Source: Phoenix dactylifera (Eukaryota; Streptophyta; Magnoliopsida; Arecales; Arecaceae). From it: a stretch of 64,000 bases of DNA. The translations under genes were made by a program, and so were the position numbers. The notes below the pieces were generated by a model. The model was not told the origin of the DNA, did not search any database, and worked only from the letters and a program-made list of their open reading frames with translations. The stretch spans positions 2,750,501 through 2,814,500 of the forward strand of contig NW_024067667.1 of assembly GCF_009389715.1 (NCBI RefSeq). Reading direction: 5' to 3'. Below are positions 12,532-25,477 of this stretch, one piece after another. Positions within the stretch are counted from its first letter, which is position 1; each line of letters opens with the position of its first letter.

Positions 12532-15500
12532 TTATATAAGGAATTGTTCTGACAGGATGGCAGCACCTATGAGACCAAGAAGGCACAGCAAGGAGAGGAA
12601 ATCTCCAATACCAAGGGAAGACTCAGAAAAGAAGTATATCTTATGTGTGTTGCTATTACCACGAAAACCTCTAGCAACCATTGCCTGTCAAAGACAATTT
12701 TGAAAGATCAAGTACAAAGGTTGACAAACATCATTCCAAGGTAAAGAATTAAGCTTCAGATGAGAACTTTTAACTTCATTAGATCATCATTTGTCCAGAA
12801 CTGTAATTTACAGCAAAATTTAATGAGAAACAGTTTGAGACAGTAAATCATATTATCAAAAATCCAGCAAATGAGACTGTAATTTGGACGCTTTTGTTTG
12901 AAATTTCAACAGGCATGTCATAAAAGTGGGATGAAGAGGAGGTGAAGACTAGATGGTGTCTTGCTAATTTGGATTTCACTTTACAGATCAAAAAGTTCCA
13001 ATGGTCACCTGTATGCTGATAGATCAAGCCCAGACAACCTTCAATTAAACAACCATGTTAGGAAATAAGACAAAAAAAAAAATAGTAGATAGGTATTATC
13101 ACATATATCATATATCATACATGGAGATGTTGCTTCACTAATTAGTCTCAGAAGCATCATCTATTAGTCAATATGGGGGACAGCATGATCTTAGGACAAT
13201 TGTGTCAGTTACCGACCTAGCATAAAATAGAGCGTTCATAAATAGAGTTCAACTTTTGGTTGAATAGAGCATTTCATTCAATATTCCCACACAAATTGAT
13301 ATACTTTCTTCTTAATCAACTTAAAAATTCATTTTTTCCGCATTGTTGTAATTTGGTTTTATGCCTTAGTTTCGGTCATCAAATTATGATCTACAACAAA
13401 TTCATAAAAGTTTGCTACAATACAAATTATGCTTTTAACACTGAAAATGGCTGAATCTGGAATATGCTAAAGATATTTATCATGAAATACCTTCACATCT
13501 AAACATTTTATGGGACCTAATGATATTTGAATGGACTTCAATAATGGAAAGGGGTCTCAAATAGAAAACTGACCTTGGAAATTTGCTCAGCATGACTAAA
13601 AATATTCTTGAAGATCCGACGAACATACATGAAGCAAACTACACAAGTCAGACTTAACAAGTTAGAACCATAAGCATGCATTGCAGTTCAACCGTAAGAC
13701 AACAAAGTTAAAGCAAGTTTCTGTTGAGCCACAAAATGTGTGCAATGCAAAGCCACAAATACAACATGTTCCTACTACTAATCATCATGAAAAGGATATT
13801 TACTTCTAACAACTGCAGAATATAATAACTTCCGCAATATTGAAATCCCACAAATAACACAATATGCAAAATGCAATGTGCAGCCCTTAAATTTCCACAC
13901 ATCATTATCTCAGCACCACCAAAACCTGCAGAGCTATTATTACTTTTAAGAGGCTTAACCAGCAACAGATTATAATAATTCAGGCCTTTTGGGGACTCTA
14001 CAATTAATCTAGAATCCTCGTAAATTTGGATTTTGGACAATTAAAATTCCCTAAAAAAACACCTAACTTGTAGACTTCATAAAAGATCTAAATCTTAACT
14101 AACTTTCATCTCAGGCAAAGGGCCAAGCCAAGCTATCTTTGACTGCAAATATCAGCAATTGCTTCACTAGTTTTTCTCTTGCTTGGACATATTGACAACA
14201 ATGTAGTGGAAAAGTTTAAAGCAATCTATATATTATCAGGTAATACACTATCAATGTTCAGGAAGGAGATTCTTCTAGTCTACAGGGAAAGGTTTCCTGT
14301 CAGCTAAAAATCTAGATTTTAAGTCCTAAGTTTTGTCTCCCTGCATGTATTTGGTAACAAAAGTCTTGTATATTTTGAATGTTTTATACTTCTTTCAAAA
14401 TGCTTCTGGAATATCATGTTGCATATGTGTATTAGCAGCTAAGATGAAAGTATGATCACCTGCATAATGATGAACTCAAATCTCATCTCCCCTTGAAACT
14501 TAAAAAAGATTGTATCACTTGTATCGAAGGTTGTTTCTGTTACCAGAAGCAGTATCTATGAGCACAGTATCTACAATTTCTTGCAGGTACCGCGTCTTGT
14601 CATCATAATTATTTCCTTTTATTACTGAAATTAGCCTCTGACCTCCTTAGCTGTGTATGATTGAAAAAATGCAATTTATATCAGCTTACTCACCTAAACA
14701 AGAGCAAATTAGGTGGATATTAAACTTAATACATGAACTTATAATCAAGTTAATAACAGATTATGTAGATAATCCAAATAACAACAGATTACGTACCCTC
14801 AAAAATTCTCACATGTGAGATTAGAATCTTTTCCCTTACCCTCTGCATCTTCTTTTGGAACCTCTTCATACATTAAAGTAGTATGTCTTTATGATCACCC
14901 AAGGTAATGAAACAGACCTTTAGTGAGTTATACTTATACAGTTATACTCAAATCTCAACTCTGTTTGGGTTTCTCTTGGCCCAAAGATTCAGGTAGCTAT
15001 ATGATATTGAATTAAAAAGACATAACGGAGGTCTTGTTTGCTTTATATCTTAAAAGGTAGAAGCTGCAAATCTCAAAAAAACACACATAGTATACTAACA
15101 AGCACTACCTGTCCAATATTAAATAAAAGTTGCTTCTTTAACCATCAATAGAAGCAGTTGGTTTATATCAAATTATTTAGTCTTTATAATTTTATTGTCA
15201 AGTATAACTTGCGGTTATATCTCAAGTGTTAGCTTTAAAACTATAGCATTTGTGTATTATGTTCAGTAGGGTGTTTGCCTTGGAGTATATTTGACAGAAT
15301 TCCACCCTGGGTTTTTGCTTAGATTTTTATTAAGGACACTTTTATTTTTCCTTAATATATGCATGTGTTTGCATTTGCAAGTCCAAGTTTACAAAAGAAA
15401 AACAGATTTTGTAGGTGAAAAAACAAAACATAAGGTTGTTCTTCAGTGGCATCCGAGGCCATATTGGCTCAAGAGTAATCCTATGCAAGTCACCAATTAG

Positions 15501-18500
15501 ATATAAATAATCTAAGTATGTTTACCATCCAACGTTTCCATTATTGTTAACCGGTGCCATTGTACTCGACGTGCTATGATCCCCAATGCAGCATTGCGAA
15601 CCTGTCAAATTTAATAAGCAAATCATCAGCATTTAAGGAAGCAATTGTTTTACTAAAAGAGAGAGAAATGACAAGAGATTCTCTTTGATCGATAACCAAT
15701 CAACGTTTATCAAATGAAAAACAGAGATTTACTAACCAAAACTTTACATTTCATTGCTCACTACAATTATTAACTGCTACTTGCCTCATCAAAGACTAGA
15801 TTGATAAACCTCAGAGAAAGTAGGAGAGTAAGTAATATCTCAGCTACTGGAACACCTATAAACGTCAATGGAACCATAAACCACCGAAATGCAGATGCAA
15901 GTTGCTCAGGTGTAGTCGTCGTCAAGCATAGACTTGCACTTTGAAAGATCTGTTAAAAAAAATGTTTTTTAAAAATTGTAAGAAAGCAACTATAAAACCT
16001 AAAAAGTCATAATAGGAAAACAAGCAATGATACATAAATTACTTCAGCTACTTTTGGTAATTGGTTAGCAAAGACTAGAAGAAGGAAATAGTAACAGAGA
16101 AAGCAATATTACCAGATCTGCATGCGAAGGGATGGATCTGCTATGACCAGAGTTCAGATCCTCTGTGGTGCATATTTTGCACGACAGAGAGCCATGCATC
16201 ATTGGATTCACCATGTTACCAATCTTGGAAACGGACAGCCATCATTCATCTCAAAAATAGAGATCATCGTGTTGCATGCCAAACATGGTAGGTGGGGAGA
16301 TGAACCACAGCCATCCACTTCCAATATGGGCAATGTGGCAGCTATCCAAGGATGCACAGTTCTCTACAGTGCAAAACACGCACCGCAGAGGAACCTGCTA
16401 TGACCATTTTTTGGTAAGACCGTACTCAGTATTATTTTAACAAGAGATCTAGGTTACCTTCACAACTGTGAATAGGCATTACAAGAGGATGTGGGCAAAA
16501 GTTACAAAGTACCAATTAATAAGTCTTTCTAATGAATATCAGTTCAATTATAATGATAAGAAATGGTTGAAAAGGTTTCATAATGCAATTGCCGCCATCA
16601 TCCAGATAAGGGGATTACAAATTAGACCAGAAAGATCCACAAAGAGAATAAGCAAGCAATGAGGGGATGGATAGCACTGGTCCAAAAATATACAAGCCAT
16701 CATGGCATAAGAGGTGGTTCTTAGTAAAAAGAAACCAGATCCAAATTGCTGGGGAGTCTTCTTGATCATGCTATTATGGTAAAGGAAGCAAAGGTGAAGA
16801 TAGTCATATAAAGAATTAGCTAAGAGGATGTCAAGAAGATGCAAAGCGAAATCATGTTGCAAAATTGTATGTGAGAAGAAAGGGAACATACAGTAAAAGT
16901 TAAACAGGCAGATGTACTCGCCACCGACAAGCCTTTCCTTGTGAATTGCAACGGTCCTAACTTCATGATTGTATATGAATAACCTGCTAAAGATGAGGGA
17001 AGACATGACAATCCTGAAACAGATGCAGGAGGAGTTCTTAACTGGACAAGTGGAGGTACACCATCTGAACCCAATCCCAGCATGATAAATAAGATCCCTG
17101 AAAGCAAAGCCACTCTTCCTAGTTGGTCCTGAAAAGAAGAAAGTATTTCACTTGACTACTTGAAAAACTTGAGCTGAAATTTAAATAAAGTATGCATGTG
17201 AAGTGAATGTTGTGTAAGAAACTGAGAAGAACAAGAAATAACAGCATTCAAAAACTTGATACAGCAACACATGACACATCCATCAAAGTATACATGTATT
17301 TTACTAAGGATATATGCAGATGACCAATTGGACCAGCTGGCCCACAACTAAATGAAATAAACAAGAATATTATTATGGCTACATTAAGGTTCAATACCTT
17401 TGTCAAAAGTGCCATGAAATGACATAGGAAGATGATGCAATCTTAGTTTCACAATACAAGTTGTGATTATAGCAAAACAAAAACTGTCCAAAATCCAAAA
17501 GGTCAAACAATTCAAATTTTGAAGTGTCCAACAAACCATCTAGTACATGATAAGAGCAATAAGGTATAACAATGTGTCTGTGAAGCAGAAGACCCAATAC
17601 ACATTATTGCATGCACTTGAATGTACAAACTCTTATGTTTAATAACCAAAATAAAACTTGTGACAAACCAAGTAAATTCAGCATCAAGCTTACCATCCAA
17701 ATAGGAGTTGGAAGAATCCATATTGACAGTATAGAGAGGTATAAAACTAATCCAAAGCGCATGTAAATGTGTGACCTAGCTGGTAAGATGACAAGTGCCA
17801 ACAGCCAAACCTGTAGAAGTGATAAAAGTTATATAGAAGAAAACTAAATGAAGCATACCAAAGAACATTTAGAAAATAAATTTAATATCAAGTAATAGTA
17901 GCTCTCATAATTTTGAAAACAAACCAAACTTCTCAGTTAGATGTGTAATACAAGATTTAACAAGAATGGCATGTGGCCTTCAGGATGAGAAATATTATCT
18001 AGCAAATGAGAAAAGCTTACTGTACCATCAATGGAGCCTAAAAAGATGCCTTCTTACGACGGGTATCAAAATATAATTCCACAAACTGTCAACTATATTG
18101 GATACACATATAGTAAAAATGAAAATACTTAAGAAGAATTGAAAATGGTTTCATGAAATCCCTAGAAAAGCATTCACTCTGCCATCAGTGGAGTCTAAAA
18201 AGATGCCTTCTTAAGATGGGTATCAAAATATAATTCCGTAAACTATGAACTATATTAGATATCCATAAAAATAAAAATACTTAAGAAGAATTGAAGATGG
18301 CTTCATCAAATCACTCCAAAATCTAAAATAAGACAGTTCCATGCACTAAATGTTTATCAATAAATCCAAAAGATGCAGACAAAGATTGGAATTATACATA
18401 AACTTCAGAGATACAATACTAAAGTTTGAGTTCATATCCTAATAAAACCAGCATACTGTATCTTAGGCAGCAACTAAACAAAACACAGAAATTAACAATA

Positions 18501-21500
18501 AATAATAGCATTTTAATATTTAACATTAATGATCCATCAATAAAAAGATTACAAGAATCATCTGAGAAAATGTAATTGCTCTAACATTGATCTATAGTAT
18601 AGAGACATCTTGGGATTTTTTTTCTAGTTCTTGGGACTATAGGAAGCAACAAGAAAGGTCCATAAAGAAAGAAGCAGAAAGTAGGTTGCAGCCATATTTG
18701 AAGAGAAAAAAATCTAAAGAGAAGAGGGATGGCATTGCTCTCTCCACCTTCAGTTATGAAGAGTCAAAGAAGGGTGAAGGTCTGGATCAAGTACTCCATA
18801 AAAGGATAGTAAAAAGTTGAGAAGAAGAAAGTGAGAGTAGAAAAGATAAAAAAAAGGGAGAGGAAACATATCCTGTTCTAACCTTTTAACCAAAAGGGTG
18901 CGGATCACCACTTGTATAAGACGAGAGAACACCAAAAAAAGTAAGTGTTGGGTTAATAAAATGAACGATGACCCTACCTGACCACTTCAGCATCAAAGAC
19001 CATGCTTCAAACCAGATCCCTTGGCTTGAACATGTGCCTGAAGCAACGTAAGTGAAACCAAAATGTTTCAGTTTGGACTAGAAGCAGTTTGAAATTTGGA
19101 TCAATGTCAAAGTTTCAACCGAAACTAACTTACAAGGCCAAATTCATTGCACATATAAACTATCAATGCTCTTTTACTTTTGTTATTTCTTCATTTATTA
19201 AAATGTTAAGAAGCATGTTGTCTAGAGAACCTAAGTATTTGCATGGTTCATTGGTTTGCAGAGGTCTAGAAACATCATAACATTAGGTTCCAAATAGCCT
19301 AAGAGAAAAGAGAATTTATGGCATAGATTTGGTTATATTTATAATTCAGATCTGCTAAGAAGGTTGTAGTATTCATATTATCATCAGACAATAAAATGAG
19401 ATATTATACTCTGAAAATGATTTTTTTTTTTTTTAGAAGGGCCGGGCTCGAAAAATCCTAAACAAATTTCATTAAGGTAACGAAATAAAGAGAACAAGAA
19501 AAAGAAATAAAAAGGGTGAAAAACAGAAGAACTACACAAGACAACCAAGTGACCAACCCAACCAAAATCGCCAACAATCTTATATACCCGAGTTCACATG
19601 ACCACCACCCTTTTCTCACACTCTCAGACACTGCCAACCTCTAAGAGATAACATTCAGCCTCTTGAGAACTTTCTCTACTCACTTTCGAGCCTGGTCCTG
19701 CTGCATTATACCACTCCTTGAGCCCTTCTGATAACAACTCCTTGAGCCACCTCCTTACTCTTCTAATAACCACCAGTCTAACTGCTTTAATAAATTTTGA
19801 ATTTTGCAAAGCTTTGTAGATGAGTCTTCTAAAAATCATTTTGGTGGGAATCTTGCCCAGTAATGTTGGATACCCAAAAAGCTTTTTTACCATCAATATT
19901 AAGAATTAGTTTTATGTATTAGCTCTCTTAACAACCCTGAGGTATCAAAAAACCTTCTCCCATTTTGGCCTGTCCAACAAGACATTGTTTGGATGCAAGC
20001 TTAATCAGTTTGATCTGCTGCAGGCCTTTAATAAGGGTAGAAGTCAGCTGCCTTGCACTTTTCTATGTCCTTAAACATCAAAATCCTATCTATACACAGT
20101 AAACTAACTAAAGGATTTCTTTCCCAGCACCCAGCTCCCATCACTCAACAAGCAACCAGCTCTTTGCTCGGCTCTGTAACAACATACTTGAATCCACTGT
20201 AGCGCTCTGAGGAAAGAAACAAACTCAAGTAGGGATTAAGGAAAGAAAAAAAGATGAACAATCAGTATGATGACCAAGCAAAGTATTAACAGCTGTTTGA
20301 GAAGCCAAAGCTTAAGAGGAAAAGAAACTAGTTACTATTATCTCTTTCTTCACACAAGTAAGGAACATGTATAGTTCATGTGCAGAGCAATCTCTCTCGC
20401 TCTCAACTAGCATATGAAAACTCCAACTACAAGACTAACTACATTAGCATTAGGACTTCAGTAAAAGACAAACTTTGACTATTATTACTATTACTAACAG
20501 GCTGCCATGTATAAGATATTAGACATACTAAGCCTAGTCCTAACGTACTTTAAACTCCTATATCCAAAAACAAAAGGTGGACTCGAAAACTTTAGTCAAC
20601 CCTGGCTCCCATGCATCAAAACTGAAACAAGAATCAGCATATAGGTGTGCATATGAACGTCAAATGCAAACAAATTGGCTTTCAAGTTTCAAATATAATA
20701 GTTGAGGAGCAAGAGTCACTCAGTCATTAGGGACAAGAGTGGTGGGTGGTCAAGTGAAAGTTCCATAGTCAACTCATGTGGCAAGCTCCTTCCTAGTTAG
20801 ATAGAACTTACCTACTTCCAACCCATTTGGGTTTGCCAGCCTATCTTGCAACAAAGCACCTTTCACAAGTACGTAACATTCATAGCTTAATCAAGAATAT
20901 TTTATGAATAGACAGACGTATTTCATTTGGGAAATTGTATTTCAACCTAGCTCTTTGGCTTATAATATGCACCTTAATACTGAATAACATTCTCTATATC
21001 AAGCCATGATCCCAGTCCTTATTGCCCAGATTGTTTCCAAGTAAAATTGGAACACTGGCAAAGGAGCTTAAATTACATGACCAGTAGGAAAGGCCTCTCT
21101 ATTTGTCTTAGTTTTCACCATAGTTTCCACCTGTCCACCAAAGTTGTCATCGCAAGAAGATATCACTGAGGGTCATGACTCTTGACATTTGATCAACAGA
21201 CTGGCATGCAATGTTCTCAAAATTCGACAGATCATACTGCCACCATCATTCCGTCTCATATTGAGGGAGCAAACCTTGTAAGTCTGGTAATAGCTAAAAC
21301 AAGGCAATTCAGCGCATTAAAGTCATCCTCCAATGCGTGTGAGAAACATATGCGTCACACAAGCCATGTCAGATTAGGAAAAGAGAAGTTTTGCAAACGA
21401 AATGTCTGTTCGAATGACAAATAGAAACAGAAAGCCGATGACTTGAAGCAGGTCAAGCAAAGGTCAAGTATTACAACCAACTAAGAGGAAACATAAAAAA

Positions 21501-21859
21501 GATACCAATTTGATCCGCGGGTCGATGGAGTGCAGGAAAGTGCGGGGAGACTCGACGAACTGGCAGATGGGGCTGGAAGTGGCGCCCGAGATGAGCTTCA
21601 GAATCTTGTCCGGAGACACTCGACGGGGAATCCATGACGCCCATCCCGCATCTCCACCGCGATCGGCCGCCAAACAAGTTATGGAGATTTTCCTCTTGGC
21701 TGACCTGAGGGTTCCTCCTTTCCATGGAGCCCGAAGTACTCTCGGATTCGGACGAGGTGGCTGCGGGAGATGAAGAGAATTTGGGGGAGGAAGATGGAAG
21801 CCGAGGGTTGGGATCGGAGAGGAGAGGAGAGAGGAGGAGGAAAGGAGTTGGGATGTCAT
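12532..21859 (-). CDS. ABCI12: ABCI12-like chloroplast ECF transporter T-component (CbiQ family)
   Basis: Seven exons in transcription order: 21859-21506, 17810-17694, 17128-16892, 15949-15785, 15601-15526, 13638-13574 and 12684-12532 (stop TAA). All phases join cleanly to 388 residues, about the length of the Arabidopsis protein. The first ~65 residues are Ser/Pro-rich and look like a chloroplast transit peptide. Next come DPRIKLVWLLALVILPARSH and several hydrophobic segments. Two Ala-Arg motifs, IIARRVQ (exon 5) and MVARGFRG (exon 7), match the coupling-helix ARG motifs by which ECF-type T proteins contact their ATPases. The family forms a plastid importer with soluble ABCI ATPases; metal or cofactor transport is proposed but the substrate is not known from sequence. 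Intron 4 has a GC donor (GAG|GCAAGT). An upstream ATG in another frame (21896) is ignored because the 21859 frame carries the protein. Confidence 0.93.
16138..16406. mobile_element. 245-bp inverted-repeat MITE flanked by 12-bp direct repeats (MULE-like)
   Basis: The sequence CTGCTATGACCA occurs at 16138-16149 and again at 16395-16406 as a direct repeat. The 245 bp between them has long imperfect inverted arms. The left arm contains CCTCTGTGGTGCATATTTTG; the reverse complement of the right arm reads CCTCTGCGGTGCGTGTTTTG, and similarity continues for about 90 bp on each side. It lies in intron 3 of ABCI12. A 9-12 bp target duplication with long terminal inverted repeats is typical of Mutator-like elements; assignment is inferred. 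Confidence 0.65.
18008..18316. repeat. Two-copy ~150-bp tandem duplication
   Basis: Copy 1 begins near 18008 (GAGAAAAGC...) and copy 2 near 18162 (TAGAAAAGC...). Both contain AAAAAGATGCCTTCTTA, GGGTATCAAAATATAATTCC and AATACTTAAGAAGAATTGAA in the same order and spacing, with scattered substitutions. It is a non-coding duplication inside an intron. Confidence 0.7.
19420..20210 (-). mobile_element. Possible LINE-like retroposon 3' end, minus orientation
   Basis: A T tract near 19421-19435 would be a poly(A) tail on the minus strand. It is followed by AGAAGGGCCGGGCTCG and a purine-rich stretch, as at the 3' end of plant LINEs. Upstream on the minus strand is a 90-codon open stretch (19896-19624), basic and without a motif I can name. 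No reverse transcriptase motif is visible, so the class is a guess. Confidence 0.3.
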
Positions 21860-22980
21860 GAGCTCGGAGAGCGAGCAGGTGTAGGAATAATCGCAAGCTC
21901 TTATATCTCAGGGAGGAGGCGAAGACTCGAAGACGGCCGGAAAAAACAAAAAAAACAGGGAAGAGATGGGAATAACGGCCAGAAAAGACGGATCATATGC
22001 TTCCGTTATTTTTTTTTTGCTATAAGTAATTTGCCGTTAACCCTTCACAAGCCACAGTATCAAACAGAAAGAATGATTCTGATATTCCTTCCCTTCCCTT
22101 TATACTACCAATAATATAATTAGCATGTTTTCTACACTGAAAAAAAAAATATAGATATCCTAATAACTAACAATATACTTGTGCTTTAAACTAGGACTAA
22201 ATTGGTCATTGCCTAATTTAGGGACACCTACCTCTAAATTTTTTGTTTTAGAAAAAAAAAAAAGCAAACCAAAGATGAAATATGACCTAAACCAATTCGG
22301 GTGTTTATAAACCTAGGGCTCTTTCTGAATGGCAAATTTTATTTCAATAACGTTGTAACTATGTCGCATTCGCCATGCCTTTTTTAAGAAGCACCAAAGC
22401 CCCTTTTCCTCCTCATAGATAGCTGCAACTTATGAATAAATAGCATAATGTGGGTTCTTGTGAGGGCCATGTAGTACACAGATTTTTTTTTTCTTTTTTG
22501 GTAAATCAGATGCATTAAATTAAACTAAACATGAATAGATACGTTTGTGTGAGTTAGAAAATAAAATATTTAAAAATTGAGTAGGAAAATCAATAGAAGA
22601 AATTTATAACTTTGATCCTGTATGGTTTGGGGTATAAGATGTCATTCAATCAGTAACACAAGTAGTCTCTCTGTAAATATATGAGACGTCAAGAGAGAGT
22701 GATAAGTGCATCGTTCTCCAACAATGCTATAATAATGGATGTGTATGTTCCCAGATTTTTTTTTGAGGCTGCTGTTAGTACACCTTTCCTAAATATAATT
22801 TTAGGAGTCCCATATTAATTTAGTGTATGACTGTGTGAGTTTATTGGAACCGCTACTAGAAAAATATTTAGATGATTTTTCAAACTCATAAATATATTTA
22901 AATAGAGACTAAGTATTGTTCTCAAGTGTGTGCTGTGTAGTTCTGTGATACTTATTGCTGATGATTTGAGAGAGCCAACA

Positions 22981-23190
22981 ACTGTCAAATTTGTTATTGA
23001 AACCTGTGCACAGTCATTCTAGTTGATAATAGTGGCATATCAAGATAGACATATCTATAAATTATCTATTGATTAATTCAATATTGACAAATAAAATCCA
23101 ATTGTCGAATTTGTGATTGAAACCTGTGCATAGTCATTCTAGTTGATGATAGTGGCATATCAAGGTAGACATGTCAAATAAAATCCAAGA
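22981..23190. repeat. 120-bp-period tandem duplication, LTR-end-like
   Basis: The 75 bp at 22981-23055 recur at 23101-23175 with a period of exactly 120 bp and few mismatches. Shared words include ATTGAAACCTGTGCA, AGTCATTCTAGTTGAT and AGTGGCATATCAAG. Upstream, 22905-22915 offers a TATA-like stretch. The AGTGGCATATCAAG word resembles, imperfectly, the AGTGGTATCAGAG start of a tRNA-Met primer site, so a degraded LTR junction is possible. Confidence 0.5.
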
Positions 23191-23999
23191 AATAAAAAAT
23201 AGAACTTCATGCCACGAAATATTGAGCAAAGCAGTAATAGATTTTCTACCAAAAGTCAGACAATATGGCATATTTTCTTGTATTGGCTATATGTTGTATT
23301 GGCTATATGATGCATGCATCCTATTAAAATCATTCCTGAAATCAAGAGAAGAAAAGTATTGCATGTAAGCACAAATATAGAGCAGGGTTTGAGTTGTATC
23401 TTCTGCGCACTAGAATGTTTGATTTTTTTTCGCAAAGACATCTGTTGGATCGCACCCTACACAACTCTCAAAGTAATCCCAACTACTTTATCTATTTGTC
23501 TGTCTTGAAGCAACCATTGCACGATCCAATAATAGATTTTGGTGAAGAAAGATGAATCCTTATTTGGTGCAAAAGATACAGCCCTTGTCCTATAAGGCAT
23601 TATACAACAAAACATACAGATTCAAATGATACGCGTATCACATAGTAACAACAATTGACAAATATCCACATCTTTGGTGCAATGGTGGTCTCCAAATCAA
23701 CATAGAAATTTGTCATTTAATCATTCGCATTCTCTTCATATCATCACGGAGTGCGCAACAAAGAATCTGCAATCCTTTATCAGTTCACACCCATCTCTAA
23801 TCCTGCCAAACTATGCAAACTCCCTGGGTACTTCATAGCAAGTTCATATGGACAGTGCAAATTTACTGCTGCCCAGAGTTAGGTTACCATGGATCAAAAC
23901 TTTTTCCATGTTTTAGATATGATTGTCAAAGGAATGAGCAGTTCATGAGTATCTCATTTGCAATTGAAACGTGGTTCAATATGAGTTTGCTTGAGTTAT

Positions 24000-25310
24000 A
24001 AATGAGCTAAGCTTGAAGCATGATTTTAAGTTCAAAATATAATAAGCCAAATACAAGATATGCCAAGCTCACCAATGTTCGGCTTGAATAAGCTTGTTAT
24101 AAATATATGAATATAAATAAATTAAATATATTTATTTTATAATTATTTTATTTGCATTTTGATAATAAATGATAGACATAGTATTTTTAAGAATTTATAA
24201 TATATAACTTCTTTAACTAAAAATTCTTATAACACTTCTCTTTTCAGTTGGATCCTAATTTATTAACTACAATGGTTTGGAAGCAGAAATATCACCATTG
24301 GTGGCTTTAATTCTTCCTTACCCAGTGCTTGTCTGCTCAGTCTCCTCCTTATGTCCTTACAGCTCCTTCTCTTTCTGTTATCAAAGGAAAAGGCAAGCCA
24401 AGTAGCTCAAGAAAGATCAAGCTCAATTTGCAGGTAAATAAATCGAACTTGACCCAGTGAAACAAGCTTGAAATTAATTTTGAATCAAGCCAAAAATCAA
24501 CCTAGCTCATTTAGGCTCGACTATGGTTATATTGTACATACCGTATATTATATAGATAATGGAACGCTAGATCAAGGTTTTAATTAATGTCTTTTGCTAG
24601 TGTCTTTTGTTTATTCTTTGAATTAATTAAATATTTATTCTTTGAACTATCTAGCACTTATTTAGATGGTATAACCTTTTGTCCCATCTTGGGCAAGAGG
24701 CTGGGGATTTGATTCTAGTCGGAGTTAATCTCAAAAGGTATGGTGGATATAAGGTTAAAAAAGTAGAATTGCCCCCTCCTAGTCTCAGTACAAATAAAAT
24801 AGATATGAATTCGTGCTTGAAACAATGCATTTAGTGTTACTTGCGCTTTATAAAAAGGGAAGATGAAAGCTATAAAAAATTTCTAACTTTCTCCAAAAAG
24901 TATTTTTTGTGATTTTTTCTTTTTGTAGAAACATTTTTAAAATTATGTTTTCAAACACTTATTTTTAAGAAGTCTCTTTTTGCTGTAAAAGTCACAAAAA
25001 ATATTTTTTTAAAGTAATATCAAATATGCTCAATTTTAAGATCAAGTTGAAATCACACTGTAATTCAAGTTTGAGGTAAGCTTGACTCAAGCTTGAATTG
25101 ATTTCAGCCCAATTAATGATTACCTAGCTGATATATTTGATTTGTATTTGACCAGGTTCAAAACTAAACTTGAATGGAGCTTGACATGGAGGTAAACAAA
25201 TTGAGCTTGATCTCAGAGTTCAAGCTCAAAATTGATTTTACTAAGCCCCCGGCAGATGAGCCTAAGCCAGGCACGAGCTAGCTCAAACGAAGATGAGCTG
25301 AGGCCGAGCC
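24000..25310. repeat. Diverged AGCTTGA/GAGCTCAAG repeats with an internal fold-back segment
   Basis: Words such as CAAGCTTGAA, GAGCTTGA, AGTTCAAGCTC and GCTCGAGC recur from 24000 to 25310, a pattern common in diverged plant nonautonomous elements. Within it, AAAAAGTATTTTTTGTGATT (about 24896) and the inverted GTCACAAAAAATATTTTTTT (about 24991) can pair as a stem. Element borders are not visible. Confidence 0.4.
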
Positions 25311-25412
25311 CACCCTAGCCAGCTTTCAACGAGCTCGAGTTCGCCTGCTGAAATTGTAGTCCTAGAACAAGGCGGATACGTAACAGACTATAACGGAAGA
25401 GCTCGGAGGAGC

Positions 25413-25420
25413 TAGGGTTT
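25413..25420 (-). promoter_or_regulatory. Telo-box (AAACCCTA) upstream of RH57
   Basis: TAGGGTTT on the plus strand is AAACCCTA on the minus strand, 58 bp before the RH57 start codon. Telo-boxes are enriched near the transcription start of plant ribosomal-protein and ribosome-biogenesis genes. That suits a ROK1-type helicase. Function here is inferred. Confidence 0.45.
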
Positions 25421-25477
25421 TGCATCGCGGCGCAGGGGGGTTTAACACGGACCTCGTCGCGTTCGTCGCCGGCGTCG

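Larger units (their letters stand above)
17811..21505 (-). other. Large first intron of ABCI12
   Basis: A 3.7-kb intron bounded by a GTATCT donor and a CTACAG acceptor on the minus strand. It contains a ~150-bp tandem duplication (18008-18316) and a poly-T-headed retroposon-like segment (19420-20210). The remainder is AT-rich sequence with no recognisable coding domain. Confidence 0.75.
21860..25477. other. Divergent intergenic region between ABCI12 and RH57
   Basis: This 3.6-kb region holds both promoters. It contains a two-copy 120-bp tandem duplication (22981-23190), a fold-back AT-rich segment (about 24890-25010) and diverged AGCTTGA/GAGCTCAAG repeats (24000-25310). No complete gene is seen. 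Short open frames on both strands lack known domains. Confidence 0.6.

Noticed and set aside
21471..21896. Longer minus-strand frame starting at 21896
   Set aside because: Out of frame with the transit peptide and DPRIKL; the frame from 21859 continues in phase into exon 2 of ABCI12.
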